NCBI RefSeq assembly: GCF_014647435.1
Contig: NZ_BMPE01000004.1
Location: forward strand, 1-64,000
Reading direction: 5' to 3'
DNA length: 64,000 nt
DNA from: Deinococcus radiotolerans
GTDB lineage: Bacteria > Deinococcota > Deinococci > Deinococcales > Deinococcaceae
Under the pieces are notes generated by a model. It saw nothing but the letters and a program-made list of their open reading frames with translations. It made no database searches and had not been told where the DNA came from. How positions within the stretch are numbered: position 1 is the stretch's first letter; the number at the start of each line of letters is the position of its first letter. Made by a program: the position numbers and the translations under genes. Shown here in pieces: positions 29,690 to 39,942 of the stretch.

Positions 29690-31794
29690 AAACGCTCTTC
29701 GTCGCCCCGACCCGCAACGGCGTGGGCCTGAGCAGCACGGCGCTGGGCCTCACGCGGGCGCTGGAACGGCAGGGCCTGAAGGTCGCGTTCCTGAAACCCA
29801 TCGCGCAGACGCACGAGCTGAGCACCGACGACAGCGTGCACTTCGCGCGGGCGCTGGCGCACCTAAGCGTGCCCGACCCGATCGCGCTGGCGCTGGCCGA
29901 GGAGCAGCTCAGTCACGGCGGCGAGGAGGACCTGATGGAGAGCGTCGTGGCCCTCGCGCAGGAGGTCACGCAGGGGGGCGCGGACGTCCTGATCGCCGAG
30001 GGGCTGGCGCTGAACGAACGGAACACGTACGCCGGGGCGCTGAACGCCAGCCTCGCGCGCAACCTCCAGGCGGACACGGTCCTGGTCTCCAGTCTGGCTG
30101 GGGTCACGCCGGGCGAACTGGCCGATGAGCTGGAGATCGCCGCGCAGGCGTACCGGCGCAGCGACGGCTCGGGCCTCAGCGGGTACGTGCTGAATTTCGC
30201 CCCGCCCGGCCTGGACTACGGCACACTGATGGCGGAACTGCGTTCGCGCAGCCGCGTGCTCGCCAGCGGGGAGTTGCCGCTGCTGGGCGTGGTGTCGCAG
30301 TCGGCGGGCCTGAACGCGCCGCGCACGCTGGACATCGCGCGGCACCTGCGGGCCGACGTGGTGAACGAGGGTGAGGCCGGCGTGCGCCGCGTGACGAGCA
30401 CCGTCGTGACGGCCCGGACCGTGCCGCGCATGGCGCACCTGTTCGTGCCGGGCGCGCTGGTCGTCACGCCCGGCGACCGCGAGGACGTCATCATGGCCGC
30501 CGCGCTGTCGCACCTCAGCGGCGTGCCGCTGGCGGGGCTGATGTTCACGTCCGGCAGCGGCCCCGAGGAGAGCATCGAGCGGCTGTGCCGCGCCGCGCTG
30601 GGCAGCACCCTGCCGGTCCTGCGGGTGAACACGAACTCCTTCGAGACGGCCTCGCGCCTCTCGCGGCTGGACGCGCGCGTGCCGCACGACGACCCGCAGC
30701 GCATGGACCGCATGCTGGACTTCATCGCGGACCGGCTGGACACCGTACCCCTCGGTACGCGCCTGCGCGCCCCGCTGGACGGCGAGCGGCGCCTGCCGCC
30801 CAGCGCGTTCCGCTACGAACTCATCCAGAAGGCCCGCGCGGCCGCCAAACGCATCGTGCTGCCCGAGGGGGACGAGCCGCGCACCGTGAAGGCCGCGATC
30901 CGCTGCGTCGAGAAGGGCATCGCGCGCCCGGTGCTGCTCGCCAGGCCCGAGCGGGTGCGGCAGGTGGCCGAGGGGCAGGGCCTCACGCTGCCCGAGGGGC
31001 TGGAGGTGCTGGATCCGGACACCATCCGCGCGCTGTACGTCGCGCCGATGGTCGAGCTGCGCAAGAGCAAGGGCCTGACCGCCCCGCAGGCCGAGGCGCA
31101 GCTGGAGGACACCGTCGTGCTGGGCACCATGATGCTCGCCCTGGGTGAGGTGGACGGCCTCGTGTCGGGCGCCATCCACACCACGGCGAACACCGTGCGG
31201 CCCGCGCTGCAGCTCATCAAGACCGCGCCCGGCTCGAAACTGGTCAGCAGCGTGTTCTTCATGCTCATGCCCGAACAGGTGCTCGTGTACGGCGACGCCG
31301 CCATCAACCCCAACCCGAACGCCGAGGAACTCGCCGACATCGCCATCCAGAGTGCCGACAGCGCCCGCGCGTTCGGCATCACGCCCCGGGTTGCCATGCT
31401 GTCCTACTCCACCGGCGAGTCCGGCAGCGGCGAGGACGTCGAGAAGGTCAAGGCCGCCACCGCCCTGGTCCGCGAACGCCGCCCGGACCTCCTCGTCGAT
31501 GGGCCCATGCAGTACGACGCCGCGTCCGTCCTCTCGGTGGGGCAGCAGAAAGCCCCGGGCAGTCCCGTCGCGGGCCGCGCCACCGTGTTCATCTTCCCCG
31601 ACCTGAACACCGGCAACACCACCTACAAGGCCGTGCAGCGCGCCGCTGGCGTCGTCGCCGTGGGCCCCATGCTTCAGGGCCTGCGCAAACCCGTCAATGA
31701 CCTGTCACGCGGCGCGCTCGTGGACGACATCGTGTACACCATCGCCCTGACCGCCATCCAGGCCACGCAAGTGGAAGGCACCCCCTCGCCTTGA
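29686..31794 (+). CDS. pta: Phosphate acetyltransferase (long form)
   Basis: The 702-residue protein is of the three-domain type: an N-terminal P-loop-like domain ('FVAPTRNGVGLSSTALGL'), a DRTGG domain in the middle (about 210-340) and the catalytic PTA domain (about 380-700, with 'VLPEGDEPRTVKAA', 'GLVSGAIHTTANTVRPALQ', 'FIFPDLNTGNTTYKAVQR'). It transfers acetyl from acetyl-CoA to phosphate. It is translationally coupled to ackA by ATGA. Confidence 0.96.
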
Positions 31795-31858
31795 CGGGGT
31801 CGTTCACTCGCCGACGCTCCACCCGCTCCCCGGCTGATCGTGCTGGGGGGCGACTGGG

Positions 31859-32656
31859 GTGAGCCCTGCACCGGCGCGGCATCAGCGGGCCTCACTGATC
31901 CTCGCGCCCAGGGGCCTGCCTGGGTACGTGCTGGACGGTGTGGCGTACGGGCTGGCCCGTTCCGCTGACGTGAGGGCACTGGCTGCCCGGCATGCCGGTG
32001 GCCTGGGCTTTCTGGAGTGGCATGACGGGGCGGATTTGGCTGACCGGGCCGCCCAGGAGATTCGTGCCGAGCGGGCGGTTCATCTGGCCCGCGCCCTGCT
32101 TGATCTGGCGGCCGAGCGGCTGCCCGACGCGGACGGGCAGGCGGCCCTGCGCGCCGACCTGCCCGGAGCGGCAGGGGTGGTGCGCGTCCGGACGGACGGC
32201 AGCGCCGACAAGGCTGATGGCCAGCTGAGCCTGGGACACCTGCTGGGCGACCGCCGCTACGCGCTGAACCTGCCGGGCGCCGCGGGTCACGAGGGACTGG
32301 CGGAACGTGAGGCCATCCGCGTGGCGCTCACGCACGCGCGGGCGCTGGGCTTCACGCACTTTGAGGTGCAGAGTGACCACAAGTTCCACATGCGGCGCTA
32401 CGACGAGGACCTGATTCACCGGGGCCGCCGCAAGTCCGCGTCGCTGGAACGGCTGGACGCCCTGGTGGATGAGCTGGGGGACGCGGTGACGTTCGAGTAC
32501 GTGGGCACCCTGGATACCGACGCGCCGCACCGCATGGCCCTGCACGCGCGGGCGCTGTCACGACTGGACCTGAACGTGCCGCTGTCGCGCGCGCAGCGCC
32601 ACCCCCTGCGCCGCGTGCACTTCGCTCTGAAGGCGGGCGGATCGGTGCTGTACTGA
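31859..32656 (+). CDS. RNase H-fold protein
   Basis: The 265-residue protein carries an RNase H-like half: 'VRTDGSADKADG' with Asp113, 'GLAEREAIRVALTHA' with Glu151 and 'FEVQSDHKFHMRR' with Asp173, matching the first three catalytic acids of RNase HI. The fourth acidic residue is not obvious ('PHRMALHARAL' stands where N/AD is expected). The N-terminal ~105 residues are of unknown fold. It may cut RNA in RNA-DNA hybrids, but a changed or lost activity is possible. The GTG start has a G-rich stretch upstream. It is convergent with the LptF/LptG genes. Confidence 0.65.
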   Translation: MSPAPARHQRASLILAPRGLPGYVLDGVAYGLARSADVRALAARHAGGLGFLEWHDGADLADRAAQEIRAERAVHLARALLDLAAERLPDADGQAALRADLPGAAGVVRVRTDGSADKADGQLSLGHLLGDRRYALNLPGAAGHEGLAEREAIRVALTHARALGFTHFEVQSDHKFHMRRYDEDLIHRGRRKSASLERLDALVDELGDAVTFEYVGTLDTDAPHRMALHARALSRLDLNVPLSRAQRHPLRRVHFALKAGGSVLY

Positions 32657-32664
32657 TCCCAACT

Positions 32665-32705
32665 GGGAGAGGGGCGCGTGGTCTGCACTCACGCGCCCCT
32701 CTCCC
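32665..32705. terminator. Perfect 16-bp hairpin between convergent genes
   Basis: GGGAGAGGGGCGCGTG pairs with CACGCGCCCCTCTCCC around a nine-base loop. It lies between the stop codons of the RNase H-like gene and the LptF/LptG gene and can serve both, although there is no T-run. Confidence 0.65.
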
Positions 32706-32713
32706 CTGCCCGG

Positions 32714-33850
32714 TTACCGGCGGGCGCTGAGCCAGAGCAGCAGGCTGCCTGCCAGTACGGCGACGAGGTCGGGGGCGTACGCGGCGACCGCGCCGGGCAG
32801 GGCGCCCTTCTCGCCCATGACGTTGAAGACGCTGTACGTGGCGTAGTACGCGAAGGTCAGCATGAGGGCCCAGACGAAGCCGACGTTGCGGCCGCTGCGG
32901 AAGCTGAACACGGCGAGGCTGACCCCGAAGAACGCCAGGGCGAGCGCGGCGAGGGGCGCGGCGAACTTCTGGTGCAGCGCGGTGAACTCGGCCGGCGCCT
33001 GGATGCCCTGGGCGCGGTAGGTGTTCAGGCGCTGCCACAAGGCGGGCAGGGGATCGTTGACCGGCCGGGCCTGCGTGGCGCTGCCGAGGTCCGTGCCGGT
33101 GTCCTGGAGAGGCAGGGTGCCGGTCTCGAAGCTGAGGATGGTAACGGGCCGGGCGTCCTGGTATGTGACGCGCTGTCCGCCTCTCAGGGTGAGGGTAGCG
33201 CTGCCGGGAATGAGGCGGCCCTCGCGGGCGGTGATGACCTCGCGGGGAGGGAGGCCGTCTTGCATGGTGACGATGCGCAGGTCGCGGAGTTCCCCGCCGG
33301 GGAGGATCTGCCCGATGCTGATGGCGCGGCCCAGCGCGTCGCGCAGGACGACGTTCTGTTCATCCAGGCCCAGGACGCGGGGGTTGGCCAGAACGATGCG
33401 CTGCTGCACTTCACCGATCTGGGTCTGCGCGCGCGGCACGAGGCCCTCGCCGAGGGCGAAGGCGAGGGCGGTGACGACCGCCCCGAGGATCAGGACGGGC
33501 CGGTAGAGGCGGGTGGCGGGAATGCCGGCGGCCAGCGCGCTCTTGATCTCGCTGTCGGCGGCCAGCCGGGAGAGGCCCAGCAGCACGGCGAACATCAGGG
33601 CAATGGGCAGGGCGCGGGCGGCGGCTTCCGGGACGTTCAGCGCAAGGAGTCGCGCGACGAGCAGGGGCGGCGCGCCCTTGGCCAGCAGCGGCGCCAGGTA
33701 GCGTTCCAGGCTGGCGACGACCAGCAGCGCGATCACGGCGGCCAGCGCGCCGAACAGCAGCGGCGCGATCTCGGACAGGACGTAGCGTTCGAAGGTCTTC
33801 AGGCGCGGCGCGGGGCGCCGGGCGGTGGCGTGTGGCAGGGAACGGGTCAC
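32714..33850 (-). CDS. LptF/LptG-type permease, second gene
   Basis: The 378-residue membrane protein of the YjgP/YjgQ family starts at GTG 33850, overlapping the upstream stop as GTGA. It has an N-terminal membrane pair ('ERYVLSEIAPLLFGALAAVIALLVV'), a large periplasmic beta domain (about 110-270) and a C-terminal membrane block ending 'DLVAVLAGSLLLWLSARR'. In Gram-negatives LptF and LptG extract LPS with the ATPase LptB. Deinococcus lacks classical LPS, so the cargo is probably another envelope lipid. Confidence 0.85.
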   Translation of the reverse strand: MTRSLPHATARRPAPRLKTFERYVLSEIAPLLFGALAAVIALLVVASLERYLAPLLAKGAPPLLVARLLALNVPEAAARALPIALMFAVLLGLSRLAADSEIKSALAAGIPATRLYRPVLILGAVVTALAFALGEGLVPRAQTQIGEVQQRIVLANPRVLGLDEQNVVLRDALGRAISIGQILPGGELRDLRIVTMQDGLPPREVITAREGRLIPGSATLTLRGGQRVTYQDARPVTILSFETGTLPLQDTGTDLGSATQARPVNDPLPALWQRLNTYRAQGIQAPAEFTALHQKFAAPLAALALAFFGVSLAVFSFRSGRNVGFVWALMLTFAYYATYSVFNVMGEKGALPGAVAAYAPDLVAVLAGSLLLWLSARR

Positions 33851-34893
33851 CGGAGCCTCCAGGCGAGCGCAGCGGCCAGGATCAGGAACGCGAGGTTGGG
33901 CGTCCAGGCGGCCAGGTCGGGCTGCACCGCCCCGGCGCGGGCCAGGCCGGGCATGGTGGTCCACAGGGCGTAGAAGCCCACCAGGAACACCAGCACGGCG
34001 CCGAACGCGGCGGCGCGGTTGCGCAGCAGCAGGCCCAGCGCGCCGGCGGCCAGGGCGAAGATGATGGGCGTGATGGGGTCGGCGGTGCGCTGGGCGACGG
34101 TGAACGCGGCCTCGCGGCGGTCCGTGTCGGGCAGGCCGGGGTCAGCGGCGCGGGCCTTGAGGGCCGTGGTGGTGGTCTGTTCAACCTCGATGATGGCGGG
34201 GCGGAGCCGGTCGGTCTGCGGCACGGTGACCGGTCCGGTCAGGGCGCGGGGGTTCTGGCCGGGCCGCGTTTCCCAGGGGTTCAGGAGGGTCCAGGTGCGT
34301 TTCTGGGTGTTCCAGGTGCCGGTGCTGGCGGTCAGGGTGGTGTCGCCGCGCTGCACCATGACGCCCTGAAGTTGCGCTTCGGCGCTGCCTTTGGGCGTGA
34401 TGACCTTCCCGGCGTAGTAGAGCGCGCCGGGCGGGGCGTAGGTGTAGAGCTTCTGTTCGGGGGGTGGGGGGGTCGTGTTGTAGATGCCGTACCAGGTGTT
34501 CCACCAGCGGGCCATGCCGCGCGGGGCGGTGTCGTTCGCGTTGACGTACGTGAGGCCCGCGACGAGCAGGAACGGGACCGCGATGGGCCACACGAGGCGC
34601 AGGGGCGGGACGCCCCCGGCGCTCATGGCCTTGAGTTCGTTGTCACTCTGCATGCGGGCCAGGGCGAGCAGGATCGCGAACGGCACGGCCAGCACGAGGC
34701 TGCGGTTCAGGAAGCTGGGCGCGAGGCTCAGGAAGGCGCTGGCGGCGGTGCTCAGGGCAGGTTTGTACGTGAGGAGGTTGGCGACGGTGCTGCTCAGGGC
34801 GTCCGTGAGTTGCAGCGCGAGGAACAGCGCGACGCCCGCCGCGTACCAGCGCGTGACCTCGGCCAGAACGAGGCGGATCAGGAGTGACGGCAC
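33847..34893 (-). CDS. LptF/LptG-type permease, first gene
   Basis: The 348-residue partner has the same layout: two or three N-terminal helices ('LIRLVLAEVTRWYAAGVALFLALQ'), 'ILLALARMQSDNELKAMSAGG', which is the conserved coupling region of the family, a periplasmic beta domain, and C-terminal helices ending 'LAFLILAAALAWRLR'. It is probably the heterodimer partner of the next gene, with coupled translation. An LptB-like ATPase gene is not in the window. Confidence 0.85.
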   Translation of the reverse strand: MPSLLIRLVLAEVTRWYAAGVALFLALQLTDALSSTVANLLTYKPALSTAASAFLSLAPSFLNRSLVLAVPFAILLALARMQSDNELKAMSAGGVPPLRLVWPIAVPFLLVAGLTYVNANDTAPRGMARWWNTWYGIYNTTPPPPEQKLYTYAPPGALYYAGKVITPKGSAEAQLQGVMVQRGDTTLTASTGTWNTQKRTWTLLNPWETRPGQNPRALTGPVTVPQTDRLRPAIIEVEQTTTTALKARAADPGLPDTDRREAAFTVAQRTADPITPIIFALAAGALGLLLRNRAAAFGAVLVFLVGFYALWTTMPGLARAGAVQPDLAAWTPNLAFLILAAALAWRLR

Positions 34894-34965
34894 GTGCCGG
34901 ATTCTAGCGGGCCAGCATGAGTGCGGCGGGGGGCATCTGCGCCCACCCGCCGCACCTGCATGACC

Positions 34966-35661
34966 TTAGCCTGCCTGGGGAGGCTGGGCGCCGTGCCAGC
35001 CCTGCCGCTCGTGCCGCGCGAGGTGCTCGTGCACCCGGAGGATGGCGGCGTTGCCGTGCGCGCCGCGGTCCTGGATGGCGCGGGCGGTGGCGGCGTCGAG
35101 GTACGCGAGGCGCAGCAGTTCGGTGCTGCTCAGGCCGTCGCGGGTGTGTTTCACGCCGCGTTCGCGGCGGATGGTGGCGCTGTCGGTGCCCAGGACGCTG
35201 CGGTTGCTGATGCTGCCCAGCTGCCCGTAGACGTTGCCGGCGCCGCCGTGCCGGGCGACGGTGCTCATGAGTTCGCGGCGGGCGTGGGTGCTGTCCAGGC
35301 GGGCGGCCAGCCAGCGGCGCGCTTCGGGGTCGGGGTTGCGCTCGGCGATGCTGGCGGCGAGGCGCACGTCGCCCTGCATGGCGCGGGTCAGGAGTTCCTG
35401 CGCGCGCTTGCGCCAGCGGCGGGCCTGCGTGGTGTCCAGCGCGAAGCAGAGCGTGGTGAACGCGGGGACGTTCAGGGCGCCTTCCGGCCCCGCGCCGAAG
35501 TCGGCGCTGTCAGGGGTCAGGTCGTGGGCGGCGAGGGTGGAGGCGTGCTGGTCTTCCGGGACGCCCAGTTGCGTCAGGGCGGAGGGCGCGTGGAGGAGTC
35601 CGTCCGCGCTGACGGGCAGCCGGACGGTGCCGAAATCGAGGGTCAGGGGTACGTTCTTCAC
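34966..35661 (-). CDS. Uncharacterised protein, possibly BRO-N-like
   Basis: The 231-residue soluble protein has an N-terminal part (about 1-95) ending in 'FTTLCFALDTTQARRWRKRAQELLTRAM', which loosely recalls the BRO-N/antirepressor fold, and a helical Arg-rich C-terminal half ('ATIRRERGVKHTRDGL', 'AILRVHEHLARHERQ'). DNA binding is plausible but not shown. The GTG start lies six bases behind TATACT and the promoter carries a repeated heptamer, as if self-regulated. Function unknown. Confidence 0.6.
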   Translation of the reverse strand: MKNVPLTLDFGTVRLPVSADGLLHAPSALTQLGVPEDQHASTLAAHDLTPDSADFGAGPEGALNVPAFTTLCFALDTTQARRWRKRAQELLTRAMQGDVRLAASIAERNPDPEARRWLAARLDSTHARRELMSTVARHGGAGNVYGQLGSISNRSVLGTDSATIRRERGVKHTRDGLSSTELLRLAYLDAATARAIQDRGAHGNAAILRVHEHLARHERQGWHGAQPPQAG

Positions 35662-35700
35662 AAGAAAAGTATAGCATAAATTCTGCTAAAAGCATAATGA
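35662..35700 (-). promoter_or_regulatory. A/T-rich promoter with duplicated TTATGCT
   Basis: On the minus strand TATACT (35668-35673) lies six bases before the GTG at 35661. TTATGCT occurs twice, at 35673-35679 and 35691-35697, 18 bases apart, and the outer copy sits where a -35 box would be. The stretch is strikingly A/T-rich for this genome. The repeats look like regulator sites. Confidence 0.55.
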
Positions 35701-35871
35701 CCGGCGGGTGATCAATCCGCGCGAAAGGGCCAGAGCTCCACGTCAAACTGTCCTCCAGCAGCAGGAATTTCGCTCAGCCCCGGCGCGCAGCAACCCGGAT
35801 CCCACCCCCTCCCCTTACACTGAGGGTCACGCACAACCCACGCCCCTTCCCACCTGCCGGAGGACCCACCC

Positions 35872-37761
35872 ATGACGGATGCCCCACGCCCTGACCGCTG
35901 GTTCGTACCCCAGTCCGTGCTGCGCCGCCTGCAGAGCACCCCCGACGCCGACATCGAGGCCGCCCAGCGCGACCCGGACGCCTTCTGGCTGGCACAGGCC
36001 CGCACCTTCGAGTGGACGAAAGCACCCACAACCGGCCTGACCTGGAACCGCCCGCACATGCAGTGGTTCGCGGACGGTGAGACGAACATCACCCTCAGCG
36101 CCCTGGACCGCCACGCACGCGGCGAGGCCCGCACGCGCGCGGCGCTGATCTGGCTGTCAGAAACCGAGGAGGCGCAGGTCATCACGTACGGCATGCTGCA
36201 CGAACGGGTCGAGCGGGCCGCCGCCGGGCTGCGCGCGCTGGGCGTGACCGCAGGCGACCGCGTGGTGATCTACATGCCCCTGACCCCGGAGGGCGTGATC
36301 GCCATGCTGGCCTGCGCGCGCCTGGGCGCGGTGCATTCGGTCGTGTACGCAGGCTTGGGCGTGGGCGCGCTGCGCGACCGCATCACGGACGCCGGGGCGC
36401 GCGTGGTCATCACGGCCGACGTCGGGTACCGGCGCGGAAAACTCGTGGACCTGTACGCCATCGCCTCCGAGGCCATCGCGGACCTGGGCGGCGTGGAACA
36501 CCTCGTGCTGTGGGAACGCATCAAGACCTACCAGCGCGAACACGACGCCCGCACCGTCCCCTGGGAGAGCCTCTTCACGCACGGCCGCGCCGGAGCGGTG
36601 CCCGTGAACGCCGAGCACCCCCTGTACGTGCTGTACACGTCCGGCAGCACCGGGAAACCCAAGGGCGTCATCCACACGCACGGCGGGTACATGGTCGCCA
36701 GCACCTACCACCTCGGACAGCTGTTCGACGTGCGGGCCGGAGACGTGTTCTTCTGCACCAGCGACATCGGCTGGATCGTGGGCCACAGCTACATCGTGTA
36801 CTCGCCGCTGGCCGCCGGGGCCACCGTCCTCTTCCGCGAGGGCGCCCCGGACTTCCCGGACCCCGGCGTGTTCTGGCGCACGGTCGAACGCTACGGCGTG
36901 AACGTGCTGTTCACCGCGCCCACCGCGCTGCGCCTGTTCATGAAACTCGGCCCGGACGTCCTGAAGGGGCACGACCTGAGCAGCCTGCGCGTGATCGCCT
37001 GCGCGGGCGAGGCCCTGAACCCCGAGGCGTGGCGCTGGGCGCAGGAGCACCTCGCCGGGGGACTGGAGGAGGGCGCGCACGCCGTCGTCATCGACCACTG
37101 GTGGCAGACGGAACTGGGCGCCCCCATCCTGGGCACCCACCCGCGCTGGCCCGCCCGGCCCGGCTTCGTGGGCCGCCCCCTGGCGGGCGTGGACGCCGAC
37201 GTGGTCGACGAGCAGGGCCGCAGCCTCCCGGACGGCGAGCAGGGACACCTCGTGCTGCGCCGCCCCACGCCCGGCATGATGCGCGGCATTCACGGCAACC
37301 CCGAGAAGTACGCGCAGGTCTGGACCGAGAACCCCGCCGGGTACCTGTCCGGGGACCTCGCCGTGCGCGACGAACACGGGTACATCAGCATCCTGGGCCG
37401 CGCGGACGACGTGCTGAACGTCGCCGGGCACCGCATCGGCAGCGCCGACGTGGAAGACGCTCTGGTCGCCCACCCCGCCGTAGCGGAGGCCGCCGTGATC
37501 GGCGTGCCCGACGACCTGAAAGGCGAGAGCATCGTCGCGCACGTCATCCTGCGCCAGGGCTTCGAGGATCAGGTCGGGCGGGGCCTGCGCGCCAGCATCA
37601 GCGAACACGTGCGGCGCGAACTGGGCCCCATCGCCACCCCCGGCGAGATCCGCGTGGTCACCGCCCTGCCCAAGACGCGCAGCGGGAAGATCATGCGCCG
37701 CGTCCTGCGCGCCCAGGCGCTCGGACAGGACCCCGGCGACCTCACCACCCTGGAAGGATAG
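35872..37761 (+). CDS. Acetyl-CoA/propionyl-CoA synthetase (AMP-forming)
   Basis: The 629-residue enzyme belongs to the ANL superfamily. It shows 'LYTSGSTGKPKGVIHTHGGYM' (phosphate loop), 'DHWWQTELGAPI' (the acetyl-CoA-synthetase type WWQTE box), 'YLSGDLAVRDEHGYISILGRADDVLNVAGHRI' around the hinge, and the catalytic lysine in 'KTRSGKIMRR'. It activates acetate or propionate through an acyl-AMP; which acid is preferred cannot be told. A GGAGG precedes the ATG by eight bases, and TACACT at about 35816 may be the -10 box. Together with ackA-pta it gives two acetate routes. Confidence 0.9.
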   Translation: MTDAPRPDRWFVPQSVLRRLQSTPDADIEAAQRDPDAFWLAQARTFEWTKAPTTGLTWNRPHMQWFADGETNITLSALDRHARGEARTRAALIWLSETEEAQVITYGMLHERVERAAAGLRALGVTAGDRVVIYMPLTPEGVIAMLACARLGAVHSVVYAGLGVGALRDRITDAGARVVITADVGYRRGKLVDLYAIASEAIADLGGVEHLVLWERIKTYQREHDARTVPWESLFTHGRAGAVPVNAEHPLYVLYTSGSTGKPKGVIHTHGGYMVASTYHLGQLFDVRAGDVFFCTSDIGWIVGHSYIVYSPLAAGATVLFREGAPDFPDPGVFWRTVERYGVNVLFTAPTALRLFMKLGPDVLKGHDLSSLRVIACAGEALNPEAWRWAQEHLAGGLEEGAHAVVIDHWWQTELGAPILGTHPRWPARPGFVGRPLAGVDADVVDEQGRSLPDGEQGHLVLRRPTPGMMRGIHGNPEKYAQVWTENPAGYLSGDLAVRDEHGYISILGRADDVLNVAGHRIGSADVEDALVAHPAVAEAAVIGVPDDLKGESIVAHVILRQGFEDQVGRGLRASISEHVRRELGPIATPGEIRVVTALPKTRSGKIMRRVLRAQALGQDPGDLTTLEG

Positions 37762-37770
37762 GCGGGGATA

Positions 37771-37837
37771 GAAATAAAAAAGCCGCCTCGTGGGCGGTGA
37801 TGTCAAAAACTATACCGCGGTATGCAGGGGAGGTCAA
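37771..37837 (-). repeat. Promoter-hairpin element, copy C
   Basis: On the minus strand: TTGACC (37832-37837), 17-base spacer with GCATACC at the same place as in copies A and B, TATAGT (37809-37814), nine bases, then CACCG and the 5-bp stem CCGCC/GGCGG with loop CACGA, ending in six T residues (37776-37781). It lies between the 3' end of the acyl-CoA synthetase gene and the 3' end of the membrane-protein gene at 37870. Its hairpin may end the transcript of the latter. Confidence 0.75.
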
Positions 37838-37869
37838 GGGTATCCACTCGAAACTGCCCCTGTCCCGGT

Positions 37870-38199
37870 TCAGGTGCGCGGGTCCTCGCGGCGCAGCACC
37901 TCCAGCCAGTTCACGGCCACCAGCCACGGCAGGAAGGCGACCAGCACTCCGACAATGTTCAGGGCCGCGGTCAGGAACAGACTCGCGAGGTTCCGGGAGT
38001 CATAGCTCAGCAGGGCAGGGAACCATTGGATCACCATGAACGGCAGCACGCCACCCAGCATCACGGCCGCCAGGACGCCCTGCGCGGCCCGCCAGCCCGT
38101 ATCACGGTGGCCCAGCCAGACGCCGTAGGCGAAGATCAGGCCCGCCGCGAGGAGGCCCGTGCTTGCCGCCATGCTGCCCAGGTTCAGGATGGTGTTCAT
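37870..38199 (-). CDS. Small membrane protein between two repeat copies
   Basis: The 109-residue protein has three predicted membrane helices ('AASTGLLAAGLIFAYGVWLG', 'QGVLAAVMLGGVLPFMVIQWF', 'LNIVGVLVAFLPWLVAVNWL') and a short charged tail. The family is not recognised. The ATG lies six bases behind TAGCGT, suggesting its own leaderless promoter. Promoter-hairpin copies B and C lie upstream and downstream in the same direction, so the gene sits between direct repeats. Confidence 0.6.
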   Translation of the reverse strand: MNTILNLGSMAASTGLLAAGLIFAYGVWLGHRDTGWRAAQGVLAAVMLGGVLPFMVIQWFPALLSYDSRNLASLFLTAALNIVGVLVAFLPWLVAVNWLEVLRREDPRT

Positions 38200-38273
38200 C
38201 CCTGTACGCTACGCGGCCCAGCGGGGCCAAGTTGCCTCACCTGCCGCGCGCCCCAGCACCAATAACAGCGATC

Positions 38274-38341
38274 AAAACGAAAAATCCGCCCTTCTCGGAC
38301 GGTGAGAGAAATAGGATAACCCGGTATGCGGCGCCTGTCAA
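38274..38341 (-). repeat. Promoter-hairpin element, copy B
   Basis: On the minus strand: TTGACA (38336-38341), 17-base spacer with GCATACC, TATCCT (38313-38318), eight bases, CACCG and the 6-bp stem CCGTCC/GGGCGG with loop GAGAA, then TTTTT. The hairpin sequence is nearly the same as in copy A. It points at the membrane-protein gene at 38199, 75 bases away, but the hairpin should block most transcription. Confidence 0.75.
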
Positions 38342-38578
38342 CTCATGCGCATAGACCTGAAAAACGTGTGCAGCACGGCCTCTTCCGATCTACCGTCCAA
38401 CGGTATGCAGCCTCGCCTTCCCTCTCCCGGCTGGAACCGTTCCTGGCGCACGGACGCGCACATTGCCCCATGCGGTAGACTTGTCTGTCGCAGGCCCCCT
38501 CACCGTGAGGCGCAGGCCGTTTCGGCGGAACCCCCCAGACGCCCGGGGTGGAACCGACACCGTACAAGGAGCGTCACC
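38342..38578. other. Upstream region of der with adapter-like 12-mer
   Basis: No gene is seen. TAGACT at about 38476 may be the -10 box of der. At 38380-38391 the 12-mer CTCTTCCGATCT is identical to the end of common Illumina adapters. An extra GCATACC (minus strand, 38402-38408) is present without the rest of the promoter-hairpin element. Confidence 0.4.
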
Positions 38579-39901
<1,323 letters not shown>

Positions 39902-39916
39902 CCGTCAAGGACAGAG

Positions 39917-39938
39917 CCCCCGCCCCGCGCGGGGGTTT
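39917..39938 (+). terminator. Terminator after der
   Basis: CCCCCGC (39917-39923) and GCGGGGG (39929-39935) form a 7-bp stem followed by TTT. It lies 15 bases after the der stop. Confidence 0.65.
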
Positions 39939-39942
39939 CTGC

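Noticed and set aside
38402..38408. A fourth GCATACC (minus strand) near der
   Set aside because: No -35 or -10 box at the required distances and no following hairpin; not counted as a copy of the element.
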